A stretch of DNA of 64,000 nucleotides from UBA1756 sp045132235 (GTDB lineage Bacteria; Bacteroidota; Bacteroidia; Bacteroidales; WCHB1-69). The notes below the pieces were generated by a model. It did not search any database, was not told the origin of the DNA, and saw only the letters and a program-made list of their open reading frames with translations. The stretch lies in NCBI GenBank assembly GCA_045132235.1, contig JBGURX010000007.1:1-64000 (forward strand), written 5' to 3'. Numbering within the stretch: position 1 is the stretch's first letter; each line of letters opens with the position of its first letter. A program made the translations under genes and the position numbers. Positions 32,501 to 41,143 of this stretch are shown here, piece by piece.

Positions 32501-34454
32501 CACCTATTGCGAAGCCATCGACCAAGTCACCCTCTTCACCTCCCACTTCTCCATCCCACCGGTCAACAGCTACACCGTTTGTTACGGCGACAGCATACAG
32601 ATTTCCGTAACCCCCGACCTGCCGGGCAGCTACACCTACAGCTGGCAGCCCACCGCCACCATCGTCAGCGGAGCGAACAGCGGCAGTCCCTGGGTGCGGC
32701 CGTTGGAGAGCACCACCTACTATGTGACCGCCACCAACGAGTACGGCTGCACCGCCACCGCCAGCGTGCAGGTGCAGATCAAGCAGTACGACGCTATCGC
32801 TGACCTCACGCCAGCCTCCTGTTACGGGGGACACGACGGGAGCATCACCCTCACCGTGAGCGGCGGCACGCCTCCCTACTTCTACCAATGGTCGAACGGG
32901 GCCACCACCGCCTCCCTCTCGCAGATGACCGCCGGCACCTACACCGTGACCGTGACCGATGACACGGGCTGCAAGGGCGTGGACTCCTTCACCATCGCAC
33001 AACCCGAACCCATCGCCATCAACGTGGTGAGTATCAACCCAGTACCCTGCGACGAAGCCTGCAATGGCAGCATCACCCTCGAAGCGGCGGGCGGCACGTC
33101 CCCCTACAGCTACCAGTGGCTGCATGGCGGCAGCGGCAGCACGGCGGCAGGCCTGTGCGCGGGCATCTACACCGTGAATGTGAGCGACGGACATAACTGC
33201 ACCGCCAGCGCAGCCTTCACCGTGGCCGACACCTCCGACCATCACCTCGGCTACACCCTCATGCCCATCAGCTGCAACGGCGACTGCGATGCCGCCATCC
33301 TGCTGAGCACCGACTTCGGCGGCAGCAGCTACAGCGTGACATGGAATACCACACCCGCGCAGAACGGCGACACCCTCACCGGCCTCTGCGCCGGCGACTA
33401 CGAGGCAACTGTGACGGTGGGCAGCAGCTGCCACTACCAGCTCTACTTCCAGGTGGATGAGGCTGAATCGCTGGATCTGGTGCATGTGTATGCGCAGCAG
33501 ACCGCCTGCTACGGCGACACCGACGGCGCGCTGAACATCGATGTGGCCGGCGGCACACCCCCTTACACGTATGTGGTCAACGGCAATGTGACCGGAGCCT
33601 CTGTCGGCAACTTGTCGCCGGGCAGCTACGCCATCACCGTGACGGACGAGGGAGGATGCCATATCGACACGACCGTGGAGATCACGCAGCCAGATCCACT
33701 CGAGCTTAACGCCGCCACCGCTGCACCGCCCTGTCCGGAGGTATGCATCGGCGCCATCGACCTATCGGTGACCGGCGGCACCTATCCCTACCGTTATGCC
33801 TGGAACAACGGGGCGGCTACGCAGGACATCACCAGTCTCTGCGCCGGCGAATATACCGTGACCGTGACCGACAACCGCGACTGCCTCGCCAGTCTGTCGC
33901 TCATCCTTGTCGATTCATCGCACTTCCCCACCCCCATCGAAGCGTGGATAGATGACGACACTTTGTATGCCGGACAGCAGACCAACCTGCATGCCACCGA
34001 CTTGGGAGGCGGGTTCGGCTACCAGTGGGAGCCGACGGCAGGATTGGGAACGCCAACGGCACCTAACACCTCTGCCACCGCCATCACCACCACCGACTAT
34101 ATCGTGTATGTGACCGACGACGTGGGCTGCGTGGTGTCGGACACCGTGCATCTGCTGGTGCGCGAGGTGATTTGCGACGAGCCTTACGTGTTTGTTCCCA
34201 ACGCCTTCACCCCGAACGGCGACGGCAAAAACGACATCCTGCGGGTGCGCAGCGAAATCGTTTTGGAGGTGAACTTCCAGATTTTCGACCGCTGGGGCGA
34301 GAAGGTCTTCGAGACCAACGACCTCGACACCGGCTGGGACGGCACCTTCCGGGGCGAACCGTGCGAGCCGGGCGTTTACGACTACTTTATGAAGGTAAAA
34401 TGCTTCGGCGAGATAGAGACCCTCAAGAAAGGGAACGTGACGCTGATACGGTAA
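29547..34454 (+). CDS. Large T9SS-exported surface protein with SBBP, PKD and SprB repeats
   Basis: 1635 aa from ATG 29547. A signal peptide (about residues 1-27) is followed by a DUF7948-like N-terminal domain (NLGQWEQQVLYKAP...) and SBBP-type beta-propeller repeats with TYLGGNSAE, TYVGGSRND and TYLGGSANDAAYS. A PKD domain lies at about 759-838 (WDFGDGTTSTEENP), then two Ig-like segments, and five SprB-type repeats between nucleotides 32800 and 33920 (GGTPPYFYQW, GGTSPYSYQW and so on). A type B sorting domain follows from about 1546: FVPNAFTPNGDGKND ... FDRWGEKVFE. Exported by the type IX system and likely a surface adhesin or gliding-type filament. Ligand unknown. Confidence 0.9.
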   Translation: MSQNIISKLRSWLVMAGCLFCCVTAAAHKRDSLTTGELEFIANLGQWEQQVLYKAPMHGGAFFAERDCFTIVVLSPQQLDAFYEAKFNPDAHVSKWIDAAAYKVHFLNANDDVRIEGLEKKVGHYNYFIGKDTSKWKSEVPRFHEVKYQDLYPGIDLLLTQSGSQMKYEFTLAPGVSPSLIQLDYEGVQSLSVSKGDLVVGTSVMQIIELKPFAYQINKEGEKQPVECRYKVKGKQLAFEVGDYDPTRPLVIDPTLIFASLSGSTADNWGYTATFDKEGNLYSGGNAFSVGYPVMTGSFQVNYGGGATDIAISKFDSGGAFLHYSTYLGGNSAEVPHSMFVNENNELYVYGTTSSTNFAVTPGAYDTTFNGGDSYTLTSTVIFENGSDIVIAKFSDDGSSLLACTYVGGSRNDGLNTASDLRKNYADEVRGEIILDGQSNVYVASCTQSANFPVTAGVLDSTYNGSPQDGCIVKFSHDLSTLIWGTYLGGSANDAAYSLVQASDNSIYVCGGTTSTDLPTSTTAYQAQYGGGDNDGFVAHINPNATQILHLTYLGKDNYDQAYQVKLDRFDHPHIFGQTYASGMAWVYNAQWYIPNGGQFLTKLSPVLDTIVWSTAFGTGTLGLDISPTALLVDLCNNIYLSGWGSQTTNFGQGGTSGMPITADAYQTTTDNNDYYFLCITDDASDIVYGTFFGSSDAREHVDGGTSRFDNKGRIYQAVCAACGNHSFPATPGAYATTNGSYNCNIGVIKFDFNLPAVVADFYIPNTVCAPINLEFHNTSQRISDSTSFHWDFGDGTTSTEENPTHYYTQSGTYTITLVAQDAGSCNFSDSISRQVVVLSNSNSTLSEVGFCDGEYVQIGIPPSGNANLSYNWSPTTDLSNPTISNPIASPSATTTYQLFITDGVCWDTITQTVVVEDLVISAGDDQVVCLGDAATLTATTNGTATSYEWATDPHFTHLINPSTTQPTLTVTPTDTTTYYLRVRGTYCEAIDQVTLFTSHFSIPPVNSYTVCYGDSIQISVTPDLPGSYTYSWQPTATIVSGANSGSPWVRPLESTTYYVTATNEYGCTATASVQVQIKQYDAIADLTPASCYGGHDGSITLTVSGGTPPYFYQWSNGATTASLSQMTAGTYTVTVTDDTGCKGVDSFTIAQPEPIAINVVSINPVPCDEACNGSITLEAAGGTSPYSYQWLHGGSGSTAAGLCAGIYTVNVSDGHNCTASAAFTVADTSDHHLGYTLMPISCNGDCDAAILLSTDFGGSSYSVTWNTTPAQNGDTLTGLCAGDYEATVTVGSSCHYQLYFQVDEAESLDLVHVYAQQTACYGDTDGALNIDVAGGTPPYTYVVNGNVTGASVGNLSPGSYAITVTDEGGCHIDTTVEITQPDPLELNAATAAPPCPEVCIGAIDLSVTGGTYPYRYAWNNGAATQDITSLCAGEYTVTVTDNRDCLASLSLILVDSSHFPTPIEAWIDDDTLYAGQQTNLHATDLGGGFGYQWEPTAGLGTPTAPNTSATAITTTDYIVYVTDDVGCVVSDTVHLLVREVICDEPYVFVPNAFTPNGDGKNDILRVRSEIVLEVNFQIFDRWGEKVFETNDLDTGWDGTFRGEPCEPGVYDYFMKVKCFGEIETLKKGNVTLIR

Positions 34455-34525
34455 GGGGGATAATCTTTACAAAAAACAGTCGTTTTGAAGTGCTTTTTTT
34501 TGCAGATTTCCAAATGATGGATTTC

Positions 34526-35305
34526 TCAGTCCTTCACGCACCGCACCGACAGTCCACCATACTTGTGATGGGCATCACGAGAAGCAATGGCTTGGGCATG
34601 GTGTAGGTTGAAGTCGCAAGCGCTATTCACATCTTCAGCTTCGGTAGCGCTCCAGAAGGAGGCATACACGCCGAAACTGGTTTGTGTGCCCGGGAAGAAG
34701 CCGGCGGGGAGAGCCGAAAAACCTGTATTATTGTTGCGTGACAGGTCATTGCCGACGGCACAATCCTCATCGCTCGACTGCCAGCCATAGCCGGCCGCCA
34801 AGGCTTTCGCAATGGTCGCCTCAGGACCGCTGCAAACGTAATCGGCCTGCGTGCTGCAAAAATCCGTCAACTGCATCCATTCGGCATCGCTCGGCACGTG
34901 CCAACCATCGGGACAAACTCCTTGCACACTGCTGGGATTGGCATTAGACGAAGTCTCCCCATGCATTACAGCATACCAGTTATAAAGATAGCCAAAATAA
35001 ATATTGTTTGTTTGAGGAATGGTATAGCGGTATGGAAGCGTGTCGCTGTCGGTGCCCAACGGTATCGCATCCCCATTGGCATAGTGGGTGGTGCGCAAGT
35101 TGGCGGCCATCCAAATCTGCTCGCCAATCTGCACGGCATCATAATGGTTGCCGTCGATGTCGGTCACCGCATCGGAAATCACCTCCGCCATGGAAGGATA
35201 AGACGGGACATAATCGTTGCCATCATTCGGATCCGGCTTGGGGTCTTCTTTACAGGCCGTCATCATCAGGGCGGCGGCACATAGGAGCAGGGCTATTCTT
35301 TTCAT
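34526..35305 (-). CDS. FISUMP-domain lipoprotein
   Basis: 259 aa. Lipoprotein signal MKRIALLLCAAALMMTAC (lipidated Cys18), a short D/P-rich linker, then the Fibrobacter succinogenes major paralogous domain: DIDGNHYDAVQIGEQIWMAA, YGYLYNWYAVMHGE-like core, GVCPDGWHVPSDAEW and the end SVRCVKD. Surface lipoprotein of unknown role; FISUMP proteins are expanded in many Bacteroidota. Related to the second FISUMP protein at 48237. Converges on the SprB-repeat gene with no obvious terminator between them. Confidence 0.85.
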   Translation of the reverse strand: MKRIALLLCAAALMMTACKEDPKPDPNDGNDYVPSYPSMAEVISDAVTDIDGNHYDAVQIGEQIWMAANLRTTHYANGDAIPLGTDSDTLPYRYTIPQTNNIYFGYLYNWYAVMHGETSSNANPSSVQGVCPDGWHVPSDAEWMQLTDFCSTQADYVCSGPEATIAKALAAGYGWQSSDEDCAVGNDLSRNNNTGFSALPAGFFPGTQTSFGVYASFWSATEAEDVNSACDFNLHHAQAIASRDAHHKYGGLSVRCVKD

Positions 35306-35334
35306 AATGAGAGGAATTTTGAAATTTTACGTTG

Positions 35335-35342
35335 CAAAATTA
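35335..35342 (-). promoter_or_regulatory. -7 box for the FISUMP lipoprotein
   Basis: TAATTTTG on the minus strand, 29 bases before the ATG at 35305. Confidence 0.5.
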
Positions 35343-35445
35343 CACATTCTCTGCGAAATTTCAAATGGTGAATGAATTTTATATCTTCTCCATACACGAA
35401 AAAGCAAAAAAAATCGTTGTTTTGTTACATCAATTAGGCTAATGC

Positions 35446-36159
35446 ATGACCGACCTTGTTAATTCTCTCGATAATACCACAAAAAAGGCCCTTGCCGAAT
35501 ACCTCCGCGAGTTTGTAACAGAAGAGCGCAACGAGCGCATTCTGAGTATTTTACAAAACAGAACCCGCCATTTCACCGTGGTGCTGGAAGACCTGTACCA
35601 AACCCAGAACATCAGCGCGGTGATGCGCACCTGCGAGTGCTACGGCGTGCAAGACCTGCACATCATTGAGAATGAAAACGAATTCACCACCCACAGCGCC
35701 ATCACCATGGGCGCCGACAAGTGGCTTACCCTCCACAACTACAAACGGGAAGTCGGCAATGTGAAACGCTGCGCCGACCGTCTGCACGAAGCCGGATACA
35801 CCCTCGTGGCCACCCTGCCCGCCGAAAACAGCGTCTTCCTCGAAGACCTGCCCATCGACCGCAAGACCGCCTTCTTCTTCGGCACCGAACTCACCGGCCT
35901 CTCCGATGAGGCCAAAGCCGTGTGCGACGCCGCCGTCAAGATTCCCATGTACGGCTTCACCGAGAGCTTCAACATCTCCAACTCCGTGGCCATCCTCATC
36001 TCCAACATCATCGAACGGCTGCACCGCTCCAACGTGGAATGGCACCTCTCCGACGACGAACAGACCTCCCTCTATTTCGAATGGCTGGCCAAGTCGGCAC
36101 GCTCGGCCGATGACCTCATCGACCATTACCTCCGTACCCACGGCATTGTCACCCCATAA
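35446..36159 (+). CDS. trmH: TrmH-family tRNA/rRNA 2'-O-methyltransferase
   Basis: 237 aa. SPOUT fold with motif 1 TQNISAVMRTCECYGVQDLHI, motif 2 FFFGTELTGLSDEA and motif 3 IPMYGFTESFNISNSVAIL. The extended N-terminus and the arrangement fit TrmH, which 2'-O-methylates G18 in tRNA D-loops, though other SPOUT targets are possible. Begins an apparent operon with the PorV-like gene and lpxB (12 and 44 bases apart). Confidence 0.88.
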   Translation: MTDLVNSLDNTTKKALAEYLREFVTEERNERILSILQNRTRHFTVVLEDLYQTQNISAVMRTCECYGVQDLHIIENENEFTTHSAITMGADKWLTLHNYKREVGNVKRCADRLHEAGYTLVATLPAENSVFLEDLPIDRKTAFFFGTELTGLSDEAKAVCDAAVKIPMYGFTESFNISNSVAILISNIIERLHRSNVEWHLSDDEQTSLYFEWLAKSARSADDLIDHYLRTHGIVTP

Positions 36160-36171
36160 CCCCTCACACCC

Positions 36172-37302
36172 ATGATGAAAAAACTCCTTCTCGCACTTTT
36201 CATAACTGCTGTCGGCTGCACGGCCTTCGCCCAGACCGCCAAGTACAGCAACGAGTTCCTGTCGCTCGGGGTGGGTGCAAGAGGACTGGGCATGGGCAAC
36301 ACCATGACCTCCATCGCCAACGACGTGACCGCCGCCTACTGGAACCCCGCCTGCCTCTCCAACATGGAAAAGAACTACGAGCTGGGGGTGATGCATGCCG
36401 AATATTTCGCCGGCATCGCCAAATACGACTATGTGGGTGTGGCCGCCCGCATCGATCCGCAGTCCACGGTCGGCATCTCGTGGATCCGTTTCGGAGTGGA
36501 TAACATCATGAATACTACAGAATTGATTGATAATCAAGGAAATGTAGATTACTCCAAAATCTCTTACTTCTCCTCTGCCGACAATGCCATCCTGCTCACC
36601 TACGCCCATAACTTCAAACAGGTGAAAGGATTGTCGCTGGGCGGAAATGTCAAAATATTGCGGCGGCGCATCGGCGACTTCGCCGGCGCATGGGGCTTCG
36701 GCATTGATGTCGGTCTCCACTACGTGAACCGCGGCTGGAACGTGGGCGCAAACCTCCGCGATGCCACCTCCACCTTCAACGCATGGAGCTACCACCTCAG
36801 CGACCGTGTGGTGGAAGTGTTCGAGCAGACCGGCAACGAGATTCCCTCCAACCAGCTCGAGCTCACCGTGCCCAAACTGCTCATCGGCGGCGGCAAGTAT
36901 GTGGAGCTCGGCAAGGGTTTCAACGCCACCTTCGCCCTCGACTTCGACTTCACCTTCGACGGCAACCGCCACAGCCTCATCCACAGCAAAGCACTCTGCA
37001 TCGACCCGCACTTCGGCATGGAGTTCGCCTACAAGAAAATCGTGGCCATCCGCGCCGGCATCGGCAATTTCCAACAGGAGGCCGACTTCGAAGGCAAGAA
37101 GAAAACCACCCTCCAGATCAACCTCGGCATCGGCGTGTGTATCAAGAACATCGTGTTCATCGACTACGCCCTCACCGACATCGGCGACCTCTCCATCGCA
37201 CAGTATTCGCATATCTTCTCGCTGAAAGTCGGCTTGGACAGCTTCAAGCGGAAACCGAAAACCGTGTCTGCAGACCAAACCATCGGCACTCCCACCTTTT
37301 AG
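36172..37302 (+). CDS. PorV/PorQ-family outer-membrane protein
   Basis: 376 aa. Signal peptide MMKKLLLALFITAVGCTAFA, then the PorV/PorQ signature LGVGARGLGMGNTMTSIANDVTAAYWNPACL and a predicted beta-barrel (FadL-like). PorV works in T9SS as a shuttle that carries cargo with sorting domains to the attachment complex; PorQ is a related paralogue. This protein does not let me decide between PorV, PorQ and a related paralogue. Five cargo-like proteins in this window would need the system. Confidence 0.82.
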   Translation: MMKKLLLALFITAVGCTAFAQTAKYSNEFLSLGVGARGLGMGNTMTSIANDVTAAYWNPACLSNMEKNYELGVMHAEYFAGIAKYDYVGVAARIDPQSTVGISWIRFGVDNIMNTTELIDNQGNVDYSKISYFSSADNAILLTYAHNFKQVKGLSLGGNVKILRRRIGDFAGAWGFGIDVGLHYVNRGWNVGANLRDATSTFNAWSYHLSDRVVEVFEQTGNEIPSNQLELTVPKLLIGGGKYVELGKGFNATFALDFDFTFDGNRHSLIHSKALCIDPHFGMEFAYKKIVAIRAGIGNFQQEADFEGKKKTTLQINLGIGVCIKNIVFIDYALTDIGDLSIAQYSHIFSLKVGLDSFKRKPKTVSADQTIGTPTF

Positions 37303-37346
37303 GACATCGGAAAAAATGCGAGAGGTAACATTGTAACCATCTGAAA

Positions 37347-38501
37347 ATGAAATACTATATCATAGCCGGAGAGGCGTCCGGCGACCTGCACGCCTCCAAC
37401 CTGATGCGCGAAATCAACCGTCGCGACCCCGCTGCCGAGTACCGCTGCTGGGGCGGCGACCTGATGGAGGCACAGGGCGGCACCATCGTGAAACACTACC
37501 GCGACCTCGCCTTCATGGGCTTCTGGGAAGTGGCCACCCATCTGCGCATCATCCTGAAAAACATCAGCTTCTGCAAACAGGACATTCTGCAATACCAGCC
37601 CGACATCCTCATCATGGTGGACTACCCGGGCTTCAACCTGCGCATTGCGGAGTGGGCGAAACAGCAGGGTTTCAAGGTTATATACTACATCTCGCCCCAA
37701 ATCTGGGCATGGAAAACGGGCCGCGTACACAAAATCAAGCGTACCTGCGACCATGTGATGCCGATTTTGCCTTTTGAAAAGGATTTCTATAAAAAATACG
37801 GCTATGAAGCCGACTATGTGGGTCATCCGCTGCTCGATGCCATCGGTCCCGACATCCGCGAAAGCGAGGAGGTGCGCGGATTCCGCATCCGCAACGGGCT
37901 CGACGAGCGTCCCATCATCGCCATCCTGCCCGGCAGCCGCACGCAGGAGATCACCCGCATACTGCCCGTGATGCTGGAGGTGGTGCGCGACTTCCCCGAC
38001 TACCAGTTTGTGGTCTCCACCGTGAAGTGGCTGCCCGAGAAGCTGTATGCCGACATCCTGCGCGGGCACGACGTGAAGTGCGCGCTGTCGCAGACCTATC
38101 CACTGGTGCTGAACGCCGAGGCCGCCATCGTGACCTCCGGCACGGCCACCCTCGAAACCGCCATCCTCGGCACGCGGCAGGTGGTGTGCTATAAAACCAG
38201 CGGCCTCTCCTACCAGATTGCCAAGGCGGTGGCGAAAGACACCATCAAGTACATCTCGTTGGTGAACCTTGTGCTCGACAAGCCGGCGGTGACCGAACTC
38301 ATCCAGCACGACCTCACCCATCAGCGGCTGCGTGCGGAGGTGGAGAAACTCCTGCACGATGAAGCAACCCGGCAGCGCATGGCGGGCGACTATGAGGAGC
38401 TGCTCACCCGTCTCGGCGGGCGTGGCGCGTCGGCGCGTGCGGCGGAAATTGTGATAGATTGTGCGAAAAACGGTACGACCAACATCATCAAAGCGGAGTA
38501 A
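37347..38501 (+). CDS. lpxB: Lipid-A-disaccharide synthase
   Basis: 384 aa, family length. N-terminal IIAGEASGDLHASNLMREI, middle YYISPQIWAWKTGRVHKIK, and ILPGSRTQEI plus SGTATLETAILGTRQVVCYKTS. It condenses UDP-diacylglucosamine with lipid X at the inner-membrane surface in lipid A synthesis. End of the trmH operon. Confidence 0.96.
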   Translation: MKYYIIAGEASGDLHASNLMREINRRDPAAEYRCWGGDLMEAQGGTIVKHYRDLAFMGFWEVATHLRIILKNISFCKQDILQYQPDILIMVDYPGFNLRIAEWAKQQGFKVIYYISPQIWAWKTGRVHKIKRTCDHVMPILPFEKDFYKKYGYEADYVGHPLLDAIGPDIRESEEVRGFRIRNGLDERPIIAILPGSRTQEITRILPVMLEVVRDFPDYQFVVSTVKWLPEKLYADILRGHDVKCALSQTYPLVLNAEAAIVTSGTATLETAILGTRQVVCYKTSGLSYQIAKAVAKDTIKYISLVNLVLDKPAVTELIQHDLTHQRLRAEVEKLLHDEATRQRMAGDYEELLTRLGGRGASARAAEIVIDCAKNGTTNIIKAE

Positions 38502-38605
38502 AAAAGAGCATTTTTATCAATACAATTTTATAAATCATTGATTGATAAATAAATAAAAATTGCAGATTTTTTTCAAAAAACGCTTGTAGGATTTCAAAAA
38601 AGCTG

Positions 38606-38613
38606 TATTTTTG
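38606..38613 (+). promoter_or_regulatory. Promoter of tRNA-Asp
   Basis: -7 box TATTTTTG, with TTG at 38584-38586 as the -33 element, 19 bases apart. The tRNA begins 23 bases later. Confidence 0.7.
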
Positions 38614-38635
38614 CATCCTCGAATTGAGACAAGCA

Positions 38636-38710
38636 GGGCCGGTAGTTCAGTTTGGTTAGAATACATGCCTGTCACGCATGGGGTCGCGAGTTCGAGCCTC
38701 GTCCGGCCCG
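38636..38710 (+). tRNA. tRNA-Asp (GTC)
   Basis: Acceptor stem GGGCCGG (38636-38642) with CCGGCCC (38703-38709) and discriminator G. Anticodon stem CATGC/GCATG encloses loop CTGTCAC with anticodon GTC at 38671-38673. T-arm GTTCGAGCC present. The 3' CCA is not encoded and must be added by nucleotidyltransferase. Confidence 0.96.
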
Positions 38711-38720
38711 CCCTGAAACG

Positions 38721-38750
38721 AAAAAGAAGACTTCCATAGTCTTCTTTTTT
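38721..38750 (+). terminator. Terminator of tRNA-Asp
   Basis: AAAAAGAAGACT (38721-38732), loop TCCAT, AGTCTTCTTTTTT (38738-38750). A-rich left arm and T-run allow bidirectional action. Confidence 0.75.
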
Positions 38751-38784
38751 GGTTTTAAAGCTAAAACTCCAGATTCCTCATGTA

Positions 38785-38818
38785 AAAAGGGCAGGCGATT
38801 TCATCCGCCTGCCCTTTT
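38785..38818 (-). terminator. Bidirectional terminator after the serpin gene
   Basis: AAAAGGGCAGGCG (38785-38797) and CGCCTGCCCTTTT (38806-38818), 8-nt loop. It lies 25 bases past the serpin stop and also backs up the tRNA terminator. Confidence 0.85.
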
Positions 38819-38842
38819 CCTAAAAGAACAACATCTTCTGTT

Positions 38843-40126
38843 TTACTCTCCCGCATACTGCCCCACGAAGAGAATAATTCCCGTGGAGGCCTCGCGGATG
38901 ACATACACAAACGGCCGGTCGGCATGGAAAACCACCGGCAGCTCCGGCTGCGGCATCGCCGTGCACTTCGTCATGGCGGCCACCGTAACCGCAGCTGCCT
39001 CCGAACCCGTCTCGTTCACCTTGATACGCGCCTTCTGCAGCATCATGCTGATATAGAGACGGTCGCTGCACATGTTCGGCACCTCGGACAAAGAGGGCGA
39101 GAAAACACGGTGAATGCCCATCGTTTTCATCGTCTCAATCAGGTCCGGGGTGGACGACTCGGTCTCGAAACGGGGCAGCTTCAGATCCACCTTGGTTAAG
39201 CGAGCCTCACGAGAGAAAGCCATGCCGTTTTCCGCCAGATAGTCAATCACATCGCCGGTGGTGTTCCCTTCGTTCGGCAGCATCACCGTCATGCACCACA
39301 TCCCGTTGCTGTACGGAAGGTCAACCGCAGCAAATGTGCTGTTTTTCACATATCTGAACTTGTTCTCCTGATGCATCATGGGCACCTCTATCTGCTTTTT
39401 CGCTACAGTGAAAAGCTCCTTCTGGGTATTGTCCTTATTGAATTCCAACGACCAGTTCGCCTTGAAATAGATGGCGTTCAACAAATAGGTCACCACCGAG
39501 GGATCCAACTTCTCCAAAATGGTGGGGATCATCTCTTTGGTCTTTTCGTTGCACCAACCATTGATGTGGTTCAACGACTCCTGCTGGGTGAAGTCCAGCG
39601 ACTCGGCCAACGCTCCGTAATACTTTTTCATATCACTTTGGAAGGCATCCTTCAGCTGGTAGCGATGGTTCACGAAAATGGCGTTGGCGATATGGAGCTG
39701 CACCTGCCGGTCCACTATTGGCAGACTGTCAATCAAGGTTTTGCAAAATTCATTCATCTCTTTGATACCTCCGTCGCCAAAGCCCAGCACCTTTTCCAAC
39801 TCCTTCTCGGTGGCACCCTCGGCGGCATCGTTCACCATGCTGAGCACATAGGTGATGCTCAACGGCGAATAAACAAAGCTCTTGCCATCCCCCTCCTCGT
39901 CATTCACGGTCTTTAAAAACCTGAGCGTAAAGGCGTTGTTGTCGGCCACAAACTTGCGCTGCTGGTCCGACAGATGGATGGGATGCGGGTCGGTATCCTT
40001 GATGTCCTTATTCAGCTTCACATTCATTTCCATGGTAGGGAAAGTTTTTTGCTCCTGCCCGTACAAACGGTCCGACAGCATCGTGGCGCACAGTGCCACG
40101 GCAATACATAATAGTGCTTTTTTCAT
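38843..40126 (-). CDS. Secreted serpin-family protease inhibitor
   Basis: 427 aa from ATG 40126 (MKKALLCIAVALCATMLSDRLYG signal). Serpin core: NAIFVNHRYQLKDAFQ, LLNAIYFKANWSLEF, VDLPYSNGMWCMTVMLPNEG, and C-terminal DRPFVYVIREASTGIILFVGQ. The reactive-centre loop hinge ETGSEAAAVTVAAM matches the inhibitory pattern, with Gly at P15 and small residues at P12-P9. Counting from the hinge places P1 near Cys in TKCTAM, an unusual choice. Likely secreted to the periplasm or surface to block host, grazer or self proteases. Confidence 0.9.
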   Translation of the reverse strand: MKKALLCIAVALCATMLSDRLYGQEQKTFPTMEMNVKLNKDIKDTDPHPIHLSDQQRKFVADNNAFTLRFLKTVNDEEGDGKSFVYSPLSITYVLSMVNDAAEGATEKELEKVLGFGDGGIKEMNEFCKTLIDSLPIVDRQVQLHIANAIFVNHRYQLKDAFQSDMKKYYGALAESLDFTQQESLNHINGWCNEKTKEMIPTILEKLDPSVVTYLLNAIYFKANWSLEFNKDNTQKELFTVAKKQIEVPMMHQENKFRYVKNSTFAAVDLPYSNGMWCMTVMLPNEGNTTGDVIDYLAENGMAFSREARLTKVDLKLPRFETESSTPDLIETMKTMGIHRVFSPSLSEVPNMCSDRLYISMMLQKARIKVNETGSEAAAVTVAAMTKCTAMPQPELPVVFHADRPFVYVIREASTGIILFVGQYAGE

Positions 40127-40240
40127 AGTCAAGAATTTTGAATAACAACATTATTTAACGCAGAAAACCCGCATATTATTATTGGATATAAAGAGATACC
40201 CTATCGCATCCTCACTTTAGACGAAACCATTATACAAAAA

Positions 40241-40267
40241 AAGGCCCGTCCGGTTGGGACAGGCCTT
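40241..40267 (-). terminator. Terminator of the rplM-rpsI-rpsB-tsf operon
   Basis: AAGGCC[C]GTCC (40241-40251) pairs with GGAC[A]GGCCTT (40258-40267); in the minus direction it is followed by a run of T. 22 bases past the tsf stop. Confidence 0.8.
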
Positions 40268-40289
40268 CGTGTAAGGATTCCTCTTTCGG

Positions 40290-41114
40290 TTATGCACCGA
40301 GCTGCAGGCGGTAGAAACCGGTGCAGGTGAGGTTCGGATTGGTCTTCTTGAGGAAGTCGGTCACGCTCATCTTGTTGTCGGCGTAGTAATCCTGAGCCAA
40401 CAGGGTGTTCTCTTTGAAGAACTTGTTGAGCTTGCCCTGAGCGATTTTTTCCACCATGTTTTCGGGTTTGCCTTCCTGGCGGATGGTCTCGCGAGCCACT
40501 TCCAACTCGTGGTCGATGGTGGCCTGCGGGATGGACTCGGCATTGAGGGCGATCGGGTTCATAGCGGCAATCTGGAGGGCTACCTCGTGAGCGGCCTCAT
40601 AGACATCGGGCATGTTGAAGCCGGCGATGCAGGCGAGGCGGTTGCCCATGTGGTTGTAAGCGGTGACGTGAGCGGCCTCGATGACGTTGTAGGCGGGGAG
40701 CTCAATCTTTTCACCGGTCTTGCCCATCAGGTCAGAGATATGGTCGGCGATGGTGCGGCCGTCCACGTTGAGGGCGAGAACCTCTTCGCGGGTGTTGGCG
40801 TTGGCGGCCATGGCGAGGTCGATGAACTGCTCGCTGGCAGCGACGAACTCGGCGTTCTTGCCCACGAAATCGGTTTCGCAGCTGAGCACGAGGATGTAAC
40901 CCTTGGTGCTGTCAGCGTTGACCTTAGCCACTACGCGGCCCTGGTCGGCGGTGCGGTCAGCACGCTTGGCGGCGACCTTCTGGCCTTTTTTTCTGAGGAT
41001 GTCGATAGCTTTGTCGAAATCGCCTTCGGCTTCCACGAGGGCGTTCTTGCAATCCATCATACCGACACCGGTCATTTTTCTCAGCTCATTGACTTGTGCT
41101 GCTTTGATTTCCAT
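40290..41114 (-). CDS. tsf: Translation elongation factor Ts
   Basis: 274 aa. N-terminal UBA-like domain with LRKMTGVGMMDCKNALVEAEGDFDKAIDILRKKG, then the dimerisation region. EF-Ts reloads EF-Tu with GTP. It follows rpsB by 29 bases, the near-universal order. Confidence 0.97.
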   Translation of the reverse strand: MEIKAAQVNELRKMTGVGMMDCKNALVEAEGDFDKAIDILRKKGQKVAAKRADRTADQGRVVAKVNADSTKGYILVLSCETDFVGKNAEFVAASEQFIDLAMAANANTREEVLALNVDGRTIADHISDLMGKTGEKIELPAYNVIEAAHVTAYNHMGNRLACIAGFNMPDVYEAAHEVALQIAAMNPIALNAESIPQATIDHELEVARETIRQEGKPENMVEKIAQGKLNKFFKENTLLAQDYYADNKMSVTDFLKKTNPNLTCTGFYRLQLGA

Positions 41115-41143
41115 ATTGATAAATATTAAATGGTTAAACGAAA

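Noticed and set aside
35551..37278. 575-aa open frame on the minus strand opposite trmH and the PorV-like gene
   Set aside because: It is a shadow of two well-supported genes on the other strand, made by codon bias; composition is low-complexity (Val/Gly/Asp/Glu rich) and no family is recognised.
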